The position numbers and the translations under genes are program-made. Shown piece by piece: positions 24,174 through 33,418 of a stretch of DNA of 64,000 nt. The stretch is from assembly GCA_963705545.1 (NCBI GenBank), contig CAVPJX010000002.1, positions 124,001 to 188,000 of the forward strand, given 5' to 3'. The notes beneath the pieces were generated by a model, which did no database searches, was not told the DNA's origin, and saw only the letters and a list, made by a program, of their open reading frames with translations. Every line of letters starts with the position of its first letter. Within the stretch, counting starts at the first letter, position 1. Source of the stretch: DATBLY01 sp963705545. Lineage in GTDB: Bacteria; Actinomycetota; UBA4738; HRBIN12.

Positions 24174-27025
24174 CGTCCGCGCGCACCCGGACGCGGGGCG
24201 ACCGGGAGCGTGCCAAGCGCGAGCCGGCGTCGAAGAAGCCGGGGAGGGCGAAGCCGGACCTCCAGATCCTGCAGACCCAGGTCTTCCGCGGTCCCAACTA
24301 CTGGTCCTACGAGCCGTGCATCCGGATGCTCGTGGACCTCGGGTCGCTCGAGGACTGGCCGTCCAACACGATCCCCGGGTTCAACGCGAAGCTGCTGAAG
24401 GCGCTCCCCGGGGTGGGCGAGCATTCGTGCTCGCTCGGCAAGAGCGGGGGGTTCCGCGAGCGGCTCGCCGACGGGACGTGGCTCGGTCACGTCTGCGAGC
24501 ACGTCGCGCTCGAGCTGCAGCGGGAGTCGGGGGCACACATCACCCGCGGGAAGACCCGCAGCGCGGGCGAGCCCGGTCGCTACCACGTGATCTACGGCTA
24601 CGCGGAGGAGCGCGTCGGCCGCGCGGCGGGGGAGCTCGCGATCCGCCTCCTGAATCACCTGATCAAGGCCGAGGCGGACTTCGACTTCGACGCGGAGCTC
24701 GAGCGGCTGATCCTGCTGGCCGAGCGGCGGCAGTTCGGCCCGTCGACCCAGGCGATCCTGGACGAGGCGACGGGACGGGACATCCCCTTCATCCGGTTGA
24801 ACGAGGCCTCGCTGGTGCAGCTCGGCCAGGGCAGGTACCAACAGCGGATCCGGGCCACGATGACGTCGCAGACCTCCGCCCTCGCGGTCGATGTGGCGGG
24901 CGACAAGAAGATGACGAACCAGCTCCTCGCGGCCGCCGGGCTCCCGGTGCCGCGGAGCGAGGTGGTGCGGGCCGAGGACCACGCGGTCGCGGCCGCCAAG
25001 CGGATCGGCTTCCCGGTCGTGACGAAGCCGCTCGACGGCAACCACGGCCGCGGTGTCGGTCTGGGCCTGCGGACCGAGCGGGCCGTGCGGACCGGCTTCC
25101 GGCGGGCGCTCAAGGAGTCGCGGGGCGGGCGCGTCGTGGTCGAGTCCTTCGTCACGGGCAACGATTACCGGATGCTCGTGATCGGCGGGCGCATGGTGGC
25201 GATCGCGGAGCGGGTGCCGGCGCACGTGGTCGGCGACGGGAGGCGGACCGTCGCCGAGCTCGTCGAGAAGACGAACCAGGACCCGCGACGCGGGATCGGT
25301 CACGAGAAGGTGCTCACGCGGATCAAGGTCGACGAGGCCGCGACGGAGCTCGTGAAGAAGCAGGGGTTCCAGATCGACGAGATCCCACCGAAGGGGGAGC
25401 GCGTCCTGCTCGCGGCGACCGGCAACATGTCGACCGGCGGCATCTCGATCGACCGGACCTGGGAGGCGCACGAGGACAACGTCGAGATCGCCGAGGAGGC
25501 GGCCCGGGTGGTGGGTCTCGACGTCGCCGGGATCGACTTCCTGGCGCCCGACATCTCGCAGCCGGTGCGGGAGACGGGAGGCGCGATCGTCGAGGTGAAC
25601 GCCGCACCCGGGTTCCGGATGCACACGCATCCGACCGAGGGCGAGCCGCAGTACGTCGCGAAGTACGTGGTCGACCTGCTCTACCCACCCGGGACGCCCT
25701 CGCGGATCCCGATCGTCGCGGTGACCGGTTCCAACGGTAAGACGACGACGACCCGGATGATCGCGCACATCTTCCGGGGGATGGGTCGTCAGGTCGGCGT
25801 GACGTCGACCGACGGGATCTACATCGACGAGCGGCTCGTCAAGCGCGTGGACGCGAGCGGACCGAAGTCCGCGCAGATGGTGCTGCAGAACCCTCGGGTG
25901 GACATGGCCGTCTTCGAGGTGGCGCGCGGCGGGATCCTGCGCGAGGGGCTCGGCTACGGTCGCAACGACGTCGGCGTCGTGCTGAACGTCACCGGGGATC
26001 ACCTCGGCCTGCGGGACATCCACACGATCGAGGAGCTCGCGGCGGTCAAGCGAGTGGTGGTCGAGGCCGTGCCCCGCAACGGGTGGGCGGTCCTGAACGC
26101 CGACGACCCGCTCGTCCTGGACATGCGGCGGCACTCGAGCGGCAACGTGATCCTGTTCTCGATGGCCGAGAAGCCCGAGTTCGTCGAGCGGTGGATCCGA
26201 CGTGGACACAAGGCGGTCGTGCTGGAGCAGACGCCCCGCGGCGAGATGATGGTGATCAGGGAAGGTCGGCGGACGATGCCGATCGCGTGGGTCCACACGC
26301 TCCCCGCGACCTTCGACGGCAAAGCGCGCATGATGGTGCAGAACGCGATGGCCGCCGCCGCGGCCGCGCACGTCGCCGGAGCCCACCTCCACGACATCCG
26401 TCAGGGCCTGCGGTCGTTCACGACGTCGATGTATCAGGCGCCGGGACGCCTCAACCTGTTCGACCTCGACGGCATCCGCGTCCTGATCGACTACGCCCAC
26501 AACGCGGCGGGTCTGGATACGGTGGGCGACTTCGTCGATCGGATGACCGCCGACGTGTCCTCAGGCGAGCAGCCGGGCGGGGCGTCGTGGACCGCGAACC
26601 TGCGGGTGGCCGTCGTCGCGACCGCGGGCGACCGTCGCGACGAGGACATCCGGGAGCTGGGGAGGGTCGCCGCGCGGTACTTCGACGAGGTGATCGTCCG
26701 CGAGGACCACAACCCCCGTGGGCGCCGGAAGGGCGAGACGGCCGAGCTGATCCTGCAAGGCGTGCGGGAGTCGATCGCGAGCGGGCAGGGCCGGGCCGGG
26801 CACGCCGAGGTGGTGCTCGACGAGATGGAGGCGACGCGGCGGGCGCTCGATCGCAGCCGCCCGGGCGACCTCGTGGTCCTCTGCGTCGACTACGCGACCG
26901 ACGTGTACCGCGAGCTCGAGAGCCGAACGGGCGCGGCGGCGCCACAGGTGCTGCGGGCCTCGGAGGACGGAGCGACGGTGGAGGCGGCGGGCGGCGACCC
27001 CGACCTCATGTCCGCCGACGCCTGA
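24170..27025 (+). CDS. cphA: Cyanophycin synthetase
   Basis: A 951-residue enzyme that polymerises Asp and Arg into the nitrogen-storage polymer cyanophycin. Domains in order: an N-terminal domain (about 25-190, QVFRGPNYWSYEPCIRMLVDLG), an ATP-grasp ligase (about 230-490, with GFPVVTKPLDGNHGRGVG and IVEVNAAPGFRMH) that adds Asp, and a Mur-ligase domain (from about 515, P-loop VTGSNGKTTTTR, NVTGDHLGLRD, IDYAHNAAG) that adds Arg. All expected motifs are present and length is normal. The start is a GTG overlapping the cphB stop; the next gene begins directly after its own stop. Confidence 0.95.
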   Translation: MTSARTRTRGDRERAKREPASKKPGRAKPDLQILQTQVFRGPNYWSYEPCIRMLVDLGSLEDWPSNTIPGFNAKLLKALPGVGEHSCSLGKSGGFRERLADGTWLGHVCEHVALELQRESGAHITRGKTRSAGEPGRYHVIYGYAEERVGRAAGELAIRLLNHLIKAEADFDFDAELERLILLAERRQFGPSTQAILDEATGRDIPFIRLNEASLVQLGQGRYQQRIRATMTSQTSALAVDVAGDKKMTNQLLAAAGLPVPRSEVVRAEDHAVAAAKRIGFPVVTKPLDGNHGRGVGLGLRTERAVRTGFRRALKESRGGRVVVESFVTGNDYRMLVIGGRMVAIAERVPAHVVGDGRRTVAELVEKTNQDPRRGIGHEKVLTRIKVDEAATELVKKQGFQIDEIPPKGERVLLAATGNMSTGGISIDRTWEAHEDNVEIAEEAARVVGLDVAGIDFLAPDISQPVRETGGAIVEVNAAPGFRMHTHPTEGEPQYVAKYVVDLLYPPGTPSRIPIVAVTGSNGKTTTTRMIAHIFRGMGRQVGVTSTDGIYIDERLVKRVDASGPKSAQMVLQNPRVDMAVFEVARGGILREGLGYGRNDVGVVLNVTGDHLGLRDIHTIEELAAVKRVVVEAVPRNGWAVLNADDPLVLDMRRHSSGNVILFSMAEKPEFVERWIRRGHKAVVLEQTPRGEMMVIREGRRTMPIAWVHTLPATFDGKARMMVQNAMAAAAAAHVAGAHLHDIRQGLRSFTTSMYQAPGRLNLFDLDGIRVLIDYAHNAAGLDTVGDFVDRMTADVSSGEQPGGASWTANLRVAVVATAGDRRDEDIRELGRVAARYFDEVIVREDHNPRGRRKGETAELILQGVRESIASGQGRAGHAEVVLDEMEATRRALDRSRPGDLVVLCVDYATDVYRELESRTGAAAPQVLRASEDGATVEAAGGDPDLMSADA

Positions 27026-27367
27026 GTGGATCTCGAACGGGTCAAGCGCGAGCTGGAGGCTCGACGCGACGAGCTCCGGTCATCGCTCGGGGTGCTCGTC
27101 GAGGTCCGTCGGGACCCCGCCGCTTCGGTCTCGTTCGGGAAGCGCGTCGGCGACGGTACGACGGAGGCGGTCGAGCGCATCAACCAGACGTCTGCGGCGC
27201 GATCGCTCGCCGGAACCCTGCAGGCCGTCGAGGCCGCCCTCGGCCGGATCGCCGAAGGCACCTACGGGGTGTGCGTCCGGTGCGGTGCGCAGATCCCCGC
27301 CGAGCGTCTGGACGCCATCCCCTGGACCCCCTACTGCGTGGCCTGCAGCCGCGAGGTCGCCGACTGA
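27026..27367 (+). CDS. DksA/TraR C4-type zinc finger protein
   Basis: A 113-residue protein starting at GTG directly after the cphA stop. A helical N-terminal part with coiled-coil character is followed by a four-cysteine zinc finger, CVRCGAQIP and CVACSREV, and the segment GTYGVCVRCG typical of DksA/TraR and YbiI proteins. Family members bind RNA polymerase through its secondary channel and adjust transcription under nutrient stress, which fits a storage-polymer operon. The acidic tip residues of DksA are not clearly visible, so its effect on polymerase is uncertain. Confidence 0.82.
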   Translation: MDLERVKRELEARRDELRSSLGVLVEVRRDPAASVSFGKRVGDGTTEAVERINQTSAARSLAGTLQAVEAALGRIAEGTYGVCVRCGAQIPAERLDAIPWTPYCVACSREVAD

Positions 27368-29314
27368 GCCACCGGTTCCGTCCGGCTCTGCGCCGGGGTC
27401 CCGATGACCGGCCTCGGCATGGATCACGTGCATCAACGCGTTGATCAGCGCGAGGTGCGTGAACGCCTGCGGGAAGTTCCCCAGGTGCCGTCCGCTCGTC
27501 GGGTCGAGCTCCTCGGCGTAGAGCCCGAGCGGGCTCGCGAGCGAGAGGAGCTTCTCGCACAGGCGCCGCGCCCGGTCGATCTCGCCGATCTCGACGAGCG
27601 CCGACACCAACCAGAACGAACAGATCGCGAACGTCGCCTCCTCGCCCTCCAGACCATCCTCGCTCCGGTCGGTCCGGTACCGCAGCACGAGGTCGTTGAC
27701 GCTCAGCTCGTCGGCGATCGCCAGCACCGTCGCTCGAGCCACCGGGTGATCGGGCGGCAGGAACCCCATCAGGACCGCGAGCAGGGACGACGCGTCGAGC
27801 GAGTCCGATCCGTACCGCTGCGTGAGCACGCCGCGCCCGTCCACGCCGTGGGCGAGCACGTCCGCGCGGATCGCGTCGGCCTCGGTGCGCCAGCGAACGG
27901 CCATCCCCGGCTCGTCCATCGCCTCGGCCAGGCGGGCAGCGCGGTCGCACGCGACCCAGCACATGATCTTCGACGAGGTGAAGTGATCGGGCGCGGATCG
28001 GACCTCCCACACGCCCTGATCCGGCTCGCGCCAACGGCTCGCCGCTTGATCCGCGATCCGTACGAGCTCGGCCCAGGTCACGCCGGTCACGTGCTCGCCG
28101 GCGCCCAGGTGGAGCAGCACGGAATCGAGCAGCGCCCCCCACACGTCGTTCTGCTGCTGCCGGTAGGCGTCGTTGCCCACCCGCACCGGCCGCGAGCCCT
28201 CGTACCCGGACAGGTGGTCGAGGGTGCGCTCCGTGAGGTCACGCTCGCCGCCGACGCCGTACAGCACCTGGAGCGGCGCGTCCTCGCCGATCCGGTCCGC
28301 GATGAAGTGGAAGAAGTCGCGCGCCTCGTTCGCGAAGCCGAGCGTGTACAGGCCCCACAGGGCCCACGTGGCGTCGCGCACCCACGTGTAGCGGTAATCC
28401 CAGTTCCGCTCACCCCCCGTGATCTCGGGGAGCGACGTCGTCGGCGCGGCGAGCAGCGCGCCGGTCGGAGCGTAGGTAAGCCCCTTCAGGGTGAGGGCGC
28501 TCCGCTGCAGGACCGGTCGCCATGGGTGATCGGGGAAGTTCCCCCCCACGACCCAGCCGCGCCAGAAGTCGCCGGTCAGCCGCAGGCACTCCTCGGCCTC
28601 GTCCACATCGGCCGGCGGACGGCCGTCGCTCCACGAGAGGGCGACGAAGGCGCGGTCGCCCTCCTGCATGGTCGTGTGCGCGCGCGCCGTGCGTCCCTCG
28701 AGACCGAGCCGAAGATCCGTGGTGAGGCGGAGCAACGGGTCCTCCGGTTCGCCTGTGGCGATCGCCTCCCCGTATCCCGGGCCCGCGTACGCCCAGTCCG
28801 CGTCCCGCAGCCCGTACCCGAACACCGGCTCGCACCGGACCTCCAGGTCGACCTGTCCGTTGATGCACTTGATCGTGCGCACGAGGACGTGGTCGGCGCG
28901 GAAGTCGTCGGGCGGCCGGACGTATTCTTGCTCCCGTCGCTCATCCGCCCAGCGCCGGACGGCCAGGGCGGTCCGCACGATGAGCCAACCCGAACGCGTC
29001 TGCCAGGTGGTCTCGAGCACGTTCGTCCCGGGGAGGTAGCGGCGGCCGGCCGGGACCGACAGCTCGTCCGGACCGACGCGGAAGCTCCCGGCGGCCCGGT
29101 CGAGGATCGCGCCGAACACGCTCGGTCCGTCCGGGCGGGGGATGCACAGCCACTCCACGTCTCCGGAAGGGGACACGAGCGCCATCGCCTCGCGGTCGGA
29201 GAGGAACGCGTACTCCGCGATCGGGAAGAACGCGCCGGGCTGCGGCCAGCCGAACGGCATCCCGACCGGCGGCGCGTCGTGGCGCGCCTCGGGGTCCGAG
29301 AGCGGGCGGTCCAT
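27080..29314 (-). CDS. Glycoside hydrolase family 15 protein (trehalase/glucoamylase type)
   Basis: An (alpha/alpha)6-barrel GH15 enzyme. Landmarks are PRPDGPSVFGAILD, the substrate loop ERNWDYRYTWVRDATWALW, GVWEVRSAPDHFTSSKIMCWVACDRA (a catalytic Glu region) and EGEEATFAICSFW (second acid). Actinobacterial relatives act on trehalose, consistent with otsB and otsA next door, but dextran or glucan substrates are possible. Recognisable homology stops near residue 635 (LINALMHVIHAE). The frame then runs open for about 110 residues antisense to the DksA-like gene, which is probably not genuine. A small indel would end it at 27331. Confidence 0.82.
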   Translation of the reverse strand: MDRPLSDPEARHDAPPVGMPFGWPQPGAFFPIAEYAFLSDREAMALVSPSGDVEWLCIPRPDGPSVFGAILDRAAGSFRVGPDELSVPAGRRYLPGTNVLETTWQTRSGWLIVRTALAVRRWADERREQEYVRPPDDFRADHVLVRTIKCINGQVDLEVRCEPVFGYGLRDADWAYAGPGYGEAIATGEPEDPLLRLTTDLRLGLEGRTARAHTTMQEGDRAFVALSWSDGRPPADVDEAEECLRLTGDFWRGWVVGGNFPDHPWRPVLQRSALTLKGLTYAPTGALLAAPTTSLPEITGGERNWDYRYTWVRDATWALWGLYTLGFANEARDFFHFIADRIGEDAPLQVLYGVGGERDLTERTLDHLSGYEGSRPVRVGNDAYRQQQNDVWGALLDSVLLHLGAGEHVTGVTWAELVRIADQAASRWREPDQGVWEVRSAPDHFTSSKIMCWVACDRAARLAEAMDEPGMAVRWRTEADAIRADVLAHGVDGRGVLTQRYGSDSLDASSLLAVLMGFLPPDHPVARATVLAIADELSVNDLVLRYRTDRSEDGLEGEEATFAICSFWLVSALVEIGEIDRARRLCEKLLSLASPLGLYAEELDPTSGRHLGNFPQAFTHLALINALMHVIHAEAGHRDPGAEPDGTGGSVGDLAAAGHAVGGPGDGVQTLGGDLRTAPDAHPVGAFGDPAEGGLDGLQGSGERSRRRRLVDALDRLRRTVADALPERDRSGGVPTDLDEHPER

Positions 29315-29371
29315 CCGGCCAGTCTAGGACCGTCCGGACCTGGTTCCCGAGACCACCCGTACGATGACGAC

Positions 29372-30125
29372 GTGAGCCTCTCCGATGCGCGCGAGCGCGC
29401 CCTCGCGGCGCTGCTCCGCGATCCGGCCCGCTCGGCGATCCTGCTCGACTTCGACGGGACGCTCAGCCCGATCGTGGAGCACCCGGACCTCGCGCGGATC
29501 GCGCCGGGCGTCCGTGCTGCACTCGCGCGGCTCGCGCCCATCTACGCCCTGGTGGCCGTCGTCAGCGGCCGCCCCGCGGACGAGGTCGGACGGCTGGTCG
29601 CCGTGGAGGGCGTTCAGATCGAGGGCCTCTACGGCCTGGAGGGGGGCCCCGACCTGCCCGCGGTGCCCGGCGACGTCGGCGCGGAGGTCGAGCGCGTCGC
29701 CGTCGAGCTCCCCGGCTCGCTCGTGGAGCACAAGGGGGCGACGATCGCCCTGCACGTGCGTGGGCGCCCGCGATCCGGACGCGGCCGAGATCTTCGCGGC
29801 CCGGGCGCTCGGACCCATCGCGTCGGCGTCGGGCATGCGCCTGCTGACCGGCAAGCGTGTGGTGGAGCTCGTCCCGGTCGACGCGCCGCTGAAGGACCGG
29901 GCGGTACGACGGCTGATCGACGCCACCGGTGCCGAGGCCGCGCTGTACGCGGGCGACGACGCCGCGGACCTCGACGCGTTCGCCGCACTCGACGAGGCCC
30001 CGGTCGACGCGGTCAAGGTCGCGGTCCGTGGACCCGAGACGCCCCTCCCGGTCGTCACGGCGGCCGACGTGGTCGTCGACGGTCCCGAAGGCATGGCGGA
30101 GCTCCTGCGCGACCTGATCCCCTGA
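29372..30125 (+). CDS. otsB: Trehalose-6-phosphate phosphatase (one frameshift)
   Basis: A HAD-family phosphatase of about 250 residues that completes trehalose synthesis. HAD motif I is LLDFDGTLSPIVEHP, motif II is VVSGRPADEV, and motif IV is YAGDDAADLDAFAAL. After IALHVRG an apparent extra G at about 29763 breaks the frame; the downstream frame continues ARDPDAAEIFAARALG to the end. Both halves are clearly one OtsB. The start is GTG at 29372, divergent from the GH15 gene across 57 bases and convergent with otsA. Confidence 0.88.
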
Positions 30126-30152
30126 CCAGCCCGACCGGTCGCGGCGTGCGGA

Positions 30153-31625
30153 CTAGGCGGCGGGCCGGATCCGGTCGACCGCCTCGAGCTGCTCCGTGAG
30201 CCAGGTCGCGGGCGTGTGCGCCTGGATCGTCCGCGAGAGCCCGCGGGCCCGTCGGGCGCGATCCTCGGCGGGCATCTCGAGCGCCGCGCGGATCGCCTCG
30301 GCGGTCTCGGAGAGGTCGAACGGGTTGATCGCCAGCGCGTGCCGGCCGAGGCGACCGAAGGCACCCGCGTTGCGCGACAGGATCAATGCCCCGCGGCGCC
30401 GGTTCACGAGCGGCCCCTCCATCGCGACCAGGTTCATCCCGTCGTAGACCGGGTTGACCAGGAGCGCGTCGTACGCGCCGTAGGCGGCGACGGCATATCG
30501 GTAATCCTCCTGCACGCGTACGTCGATCGGCGTCCAGCCGTCGCCGCCGAGCGCGGCGTTGATCCGGTCCGCCTCGGCCAGGCATTCCTGGCCGTAGTCC
30601 TGGTACGCGGGCACGTCCTCGCGGGACGGGCTGAGGAGGGCGAGGAACCGGACCCGCCCGCGCCACGATGGGTTCCGCTCCAGGAAGAGCTCGTACGCGA
30701 GGAACCCGCGCAGGATGTTCTTCGTCGGCTCGAGCCGGTCGACCCGCAGCAGGAGCGCTCGGTCGCCGCGCTCGCGCTCGACCTCGGCGCGCATCGCACG
30801 GACCTCCGGCTCGGTCGCCGTCTGGCGGATCGCGGCCGCGTTGACCGCGACCGGGAACGTCCGGACCGCGGTCGCGTGCGGTCCGTCGGAGACGCGCCAG
30901 CGTCGGAGGTCGACGCGGACGCCGGCGAGGCTCCGGCAGGACAGCAGGAAGTTCTCGGCCCAGGTCCGGCTCTGGAAGCCCACGACGTCGGCACCGGCCA
31001 TCCCGCGCAGGATCGCGGCGCGCATCCCCACGGGCAGGGTCCGCATGTAGCTCGCCCCCGCGAACGGGGTGTGCGAGAAGTGCACGATCTTCGCCTCGGG
31101 CCGGAGCTCGCGGAGCATCGCCGGGACGAGCGCGAGGTGGTAGTCCTGGATCAGGAACACCGGCTCGTCGCCGCTCACCTGGGCGAGGACGGTCGCGAAG
31201 GCCCGGTTCGCCTCCTCGTACGCCTGCCAATCCCTCGCGGTGTCGTCCCCGAACACCGGCGAGCGCGGCAGGTCCCACAGGTAATGGTGGAGGAACCACA
31301 GCACGCCGTTCGCGATCCGGTTGTAGTACGCGTCGTAGCGTTCGGGCGGGATCCGGACGAACCGGACCCGGATCCCCGCGTCGTGCGTGACGTCCGTGTC
31401 CGCCTCCGCGGCCTCGTGGTCGCCGGCCGTCATCGCCGCGGAGACCCACGTGATGTCGTCGCGGAAGAACACGCTCGAGAGCGCCGTCACGAGGCCGCCG
31501 GAGCCGCGGCGCGGCACCGACAGGCCGGCCTCGTCGCGCTCGAAGGAGACCGGGCCACGGTTCGACGCGACCACGATCGGGGACTCGATCGCGGGCACGG
31601 ACACGTCCGACGGGGGTCCGGGCAT
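30153..31625 (-). CDS. otsA: Alpha,alpha-trehalose-phosphate synthase (UDP- or GDP-forming)
   Basis: A 490-residue GT20 glycosyltransferase joining a nucleotide-sugar glucose to glucose-6-phosphate. Key motifs are VVASNRGPVSF with SGGLVTAL (phosphate loop), LIQDYHLALVPAMLR, IVHFSHTPFAG, the nucleotide-binding RVDRLEPTKNI, and the C-terminal DGMNLVAMEG. The protein lacks a fused phosphatase, matching the separate otsB next door. The ATG at 31625 is used; GTG at 31604 is an alternative. Confidence 0.94.
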   Translation of the reverse strand: MPGPPSDVSVPAIESPIVVASNRGPVSFERDEAGLSVPRRGSGGLVTALSSVFFRDDITWVSAAMTAGDHEAAEADTDVTHDAGIRVRFVRIPPERYDAYYNRIANGVLWFLHHYLWDLPRSPVFGDDTARDWQAYEEANRAFATVLAQVSGDEPVFLIQDYHLALVPAMLRELRPEAKIVHFSHTPFAGASYMRTLPVGMRAAILRGMAGADVVGFQSRTWAENFLLSCRSLAGVRVDLRRWRVSDGPHATAVRTFPVAVNAAAIRQTATEPEVRAMRAEVERERGDRALLLRVDRLEPTKNILRGFLAYELFLERNPSWRGRVRFLALLSPSREDVPAYQDYGQECLAEADRINAALGGDGWTPIDVRVQEDYRYAVAAYGAYDALLVNPVYDGMNLVAMEGPLVNRRRGALILSRNAGAFGRLGRHALAINPFDLSETAEAIRAALEMPAEDRARRARGLSRTIQAHTPATWLTEQLEAVDRIRPAA

Positions 31626-31634
31626 CCGGGCAGT

Positions 31635-33404
31635 CTAGCCCCGGGTCGCGACGGCCTCGGTCCGGGCCCGACGGGGCGGGCGATCGGAGGCCCGGACGCG
31701 CGAGGCCGCCGCCCGCCGCACCAACCGGCGGACGTCGCCGGGCCCGAGGCGCACCGCTCCCGCCTCGTCGAGCCAGGCGAAGATCGCCGGCCGCATGCCG
31801 AGCGCGGTCACGCTGACGACGTCGCCCGTGGACGATCGCTCGATCATCCCTCGGAGCGCGTGCAGCTCGTCCTCGTAGACCGCCACGTCGTCGGTGCCCG
31901 CCTTGGCGGCGCCCGTCCGGAGCTGATGCACGACGTCCTCCCGCGTGCGACCGCGGAGGTAGTGGGCGAGCTCCGCGATGGCGACGTGGTCCGCCCCCAC
32001 GGCGGCGCGGAACGCGAAGGCGTGCAGGATCGCGTCGGTCCGGTCCCCGGCGGTGCAGATCGCCAGCCAGGTCGCGCGCCCCGACGTGCGGAGGCCGTCG
32101 AGCACCTCGGTGAGCCCGATCATCCCTGCCTCGTTGTGGGCGTAGTCGATCACGACGATCCGGCCGTTCAGGCGGAACAGGTTCGCCCGGCCGGGGTTGC
32201 GCTCGGGATCGAGCACGAACGTCTTCAGCCCGCGTGCCACCGCTCGAGGCGGCAGCCCGATCGCGAGGCCCGCCGCAGCCGCGGCGAGGGCGTTGTGGAG
32301 GTTGACCCGGGAGATCCCCGCGAGGGTCACCGGCACGTCGACGAGGGGGATGATCGGGTGCGTGTCGTGACGCTCGATCCAGGCGAGGCGCCCGTCGAGC
32401 ACCGTCATCACGCGGCCGCCCTCCCGCAGGACCTCGGGGATCACCGGATGGTCGGGGTGGAGCGAGCAGATCCACGGCCGCCCGGTCGCGTGACGGCGCA
32501 TCGCCAGCACCCGGGGATCGTCGGCGTTCAGCACGTCCCAGCCGGCGGGCCGGGTGATCCGGGTGACGATCGCCTTCACCTCCGCCAGTTGGTCGACCGT
32601 GTCGACGCCGTGCAGGCCGAGGTGGTCCTCGCTCACGTTCGTCACGACCGCGACGTCGTTGTGGCGCACGCCGACGCCGCGCAGCAGCATGCCTCCTCGC
32701 GCGGTCTCCAGGACCGCGACGTCGGGATGCTGCGCCAACGCGCGGGCCGCCCCGCCGAACCCCGAGTAGTCGCCGGCCTCCACCAGGACCCCGTCGTCGC
32801 GGTACACGCCGTCCGTCGTGGAGTAGGCGACGCCTAGGCCGGCCGAGCGGACCAGGTGGGCCAGGAGCCGGACCGTCGTGGTCTTGCCGTTCGTCCCGGT
32901 GACCTGGATCACCGAGGTATCCGGATCGGGCACGGTGGGCTCCGCGCCAGGCTCGACGTCCCGCAGCCGGGCGCCGGCCTCGGCGATCACCCGGTCGGGG
33001 GAGCGGCGCCGGATCAGCTCGAGGGCCGAGGCGGCCTCCGTCGCGAGCGCCTCCGCGGCGCCGCGACGACGCCACGGGAACGCGACGACGATCAGGTCCG
33101 GCCCCGGGCCGCTGCGGGCCCGCACGGCGAGGCGGCGGGCCCCACCCGCGACGGCGATCCGCCGAGTGAGCTGGGCGGCGATGCGGCCGATCGCGCGCCG
33201 CCGTTGCTCGGTCCCGGGCGCGCCGGCCCGGAACGTGCTGCTCGAGCCGAGCCGGACGGCCGATCGGATCACCGCCTCCTCGGAGGCGCCCATCCAGCCC
33301 GGTACCGAGAGCGTCAGCTTGATCGCGGGACGCGGGAAGAACAGGTTCGGTCCGTCGAGGACCCGCAGCTCCACCGTCCCCACCGGTCCGCGCAGGCGGG
33401 TCAT
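31635..33404 (-). CDS. Mur ligase family protein related to cyanophycin synthetase, without ATP-grasp domain
   Basis: A 589-residue ligase. The N-terminal 150 residues begin ELRVLDGPNLFFPRPAIKLTL, which resembles the GPNYW start of CphA. A complete Mur-ligase module follows: P-loop VTGTNGKTTTVRLLAH, ETARGGMLLRGVG, NVSEDHLGLHGVDT, LNADDPRVLAMRRH and VIDYAHNEAGMIGL, which align closely with the CphA Mur domain at 25700-26900. The ATP-grasp domain of CphA is missing. It should join an amino acid or similar group to a carboxylate using ATP, but the substrate is unknown. It starts 14 bases from the MFS gene and ends 9 bases before otsA. Confidence 0.75.
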   Translation of the reverse strand: MTRLRGPVGTVELRVLDGPNLFFPRPAIKLTLSVPGWMGASEEAVIRSAVRLGSSSTFRAGAPGTEQRRRAIGRIAAQLTRRIAVAGGARRLAVRARSGPGPDLIVVAFPWRRRGAAEALATEAASALELIRRRSPDRVIAEAGARLRDVEPGAEPTVPDPDTSVIQVTGTNGKTTTVRLLAHLVRSAGLGVAYSTTDGVYRDDGVLVEAGDYSGFGGAARALAQHPDVAVLETARGGMLLRGVGVRHNDVAVVTNVSEDHLGLHGVDTVDQLAEVKAIVTRITRPAGWDVLNADDPRVLAMRRHATGRPWICSLHPDHPVIPEVLREGGRVMTVLDGRLAWIERHDTHPIIPLVDVPVTLAGISRVNLHNALAAAAAGLAIGLPPRAVARGLKTFVLDPERNPGRANLFRLNGRIVVIDYAHNEAGMIGLTEVLDGLRTSGRATWLAICTAGDRTDAILHAFAFRAAVGADHVAIAELAHYLRGRTREDVVHQLRTGAAKAGTDDVAVYEDELHALRGMIERSSTGDVVSVTALGMRPAIFAWLDEAGAVRLGPGDVRRLVRRAAASRVRASDRPPRRARTEAVATRG

Positions 33405-33418
33405 CCGCGAACGCTATC

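Noticed and set aside
24095..26500. 801-residue open frame on the minus strand
   Set aside because: It lies opposite cyanophycin synthetase, which is fully supported; no recognisable domains.
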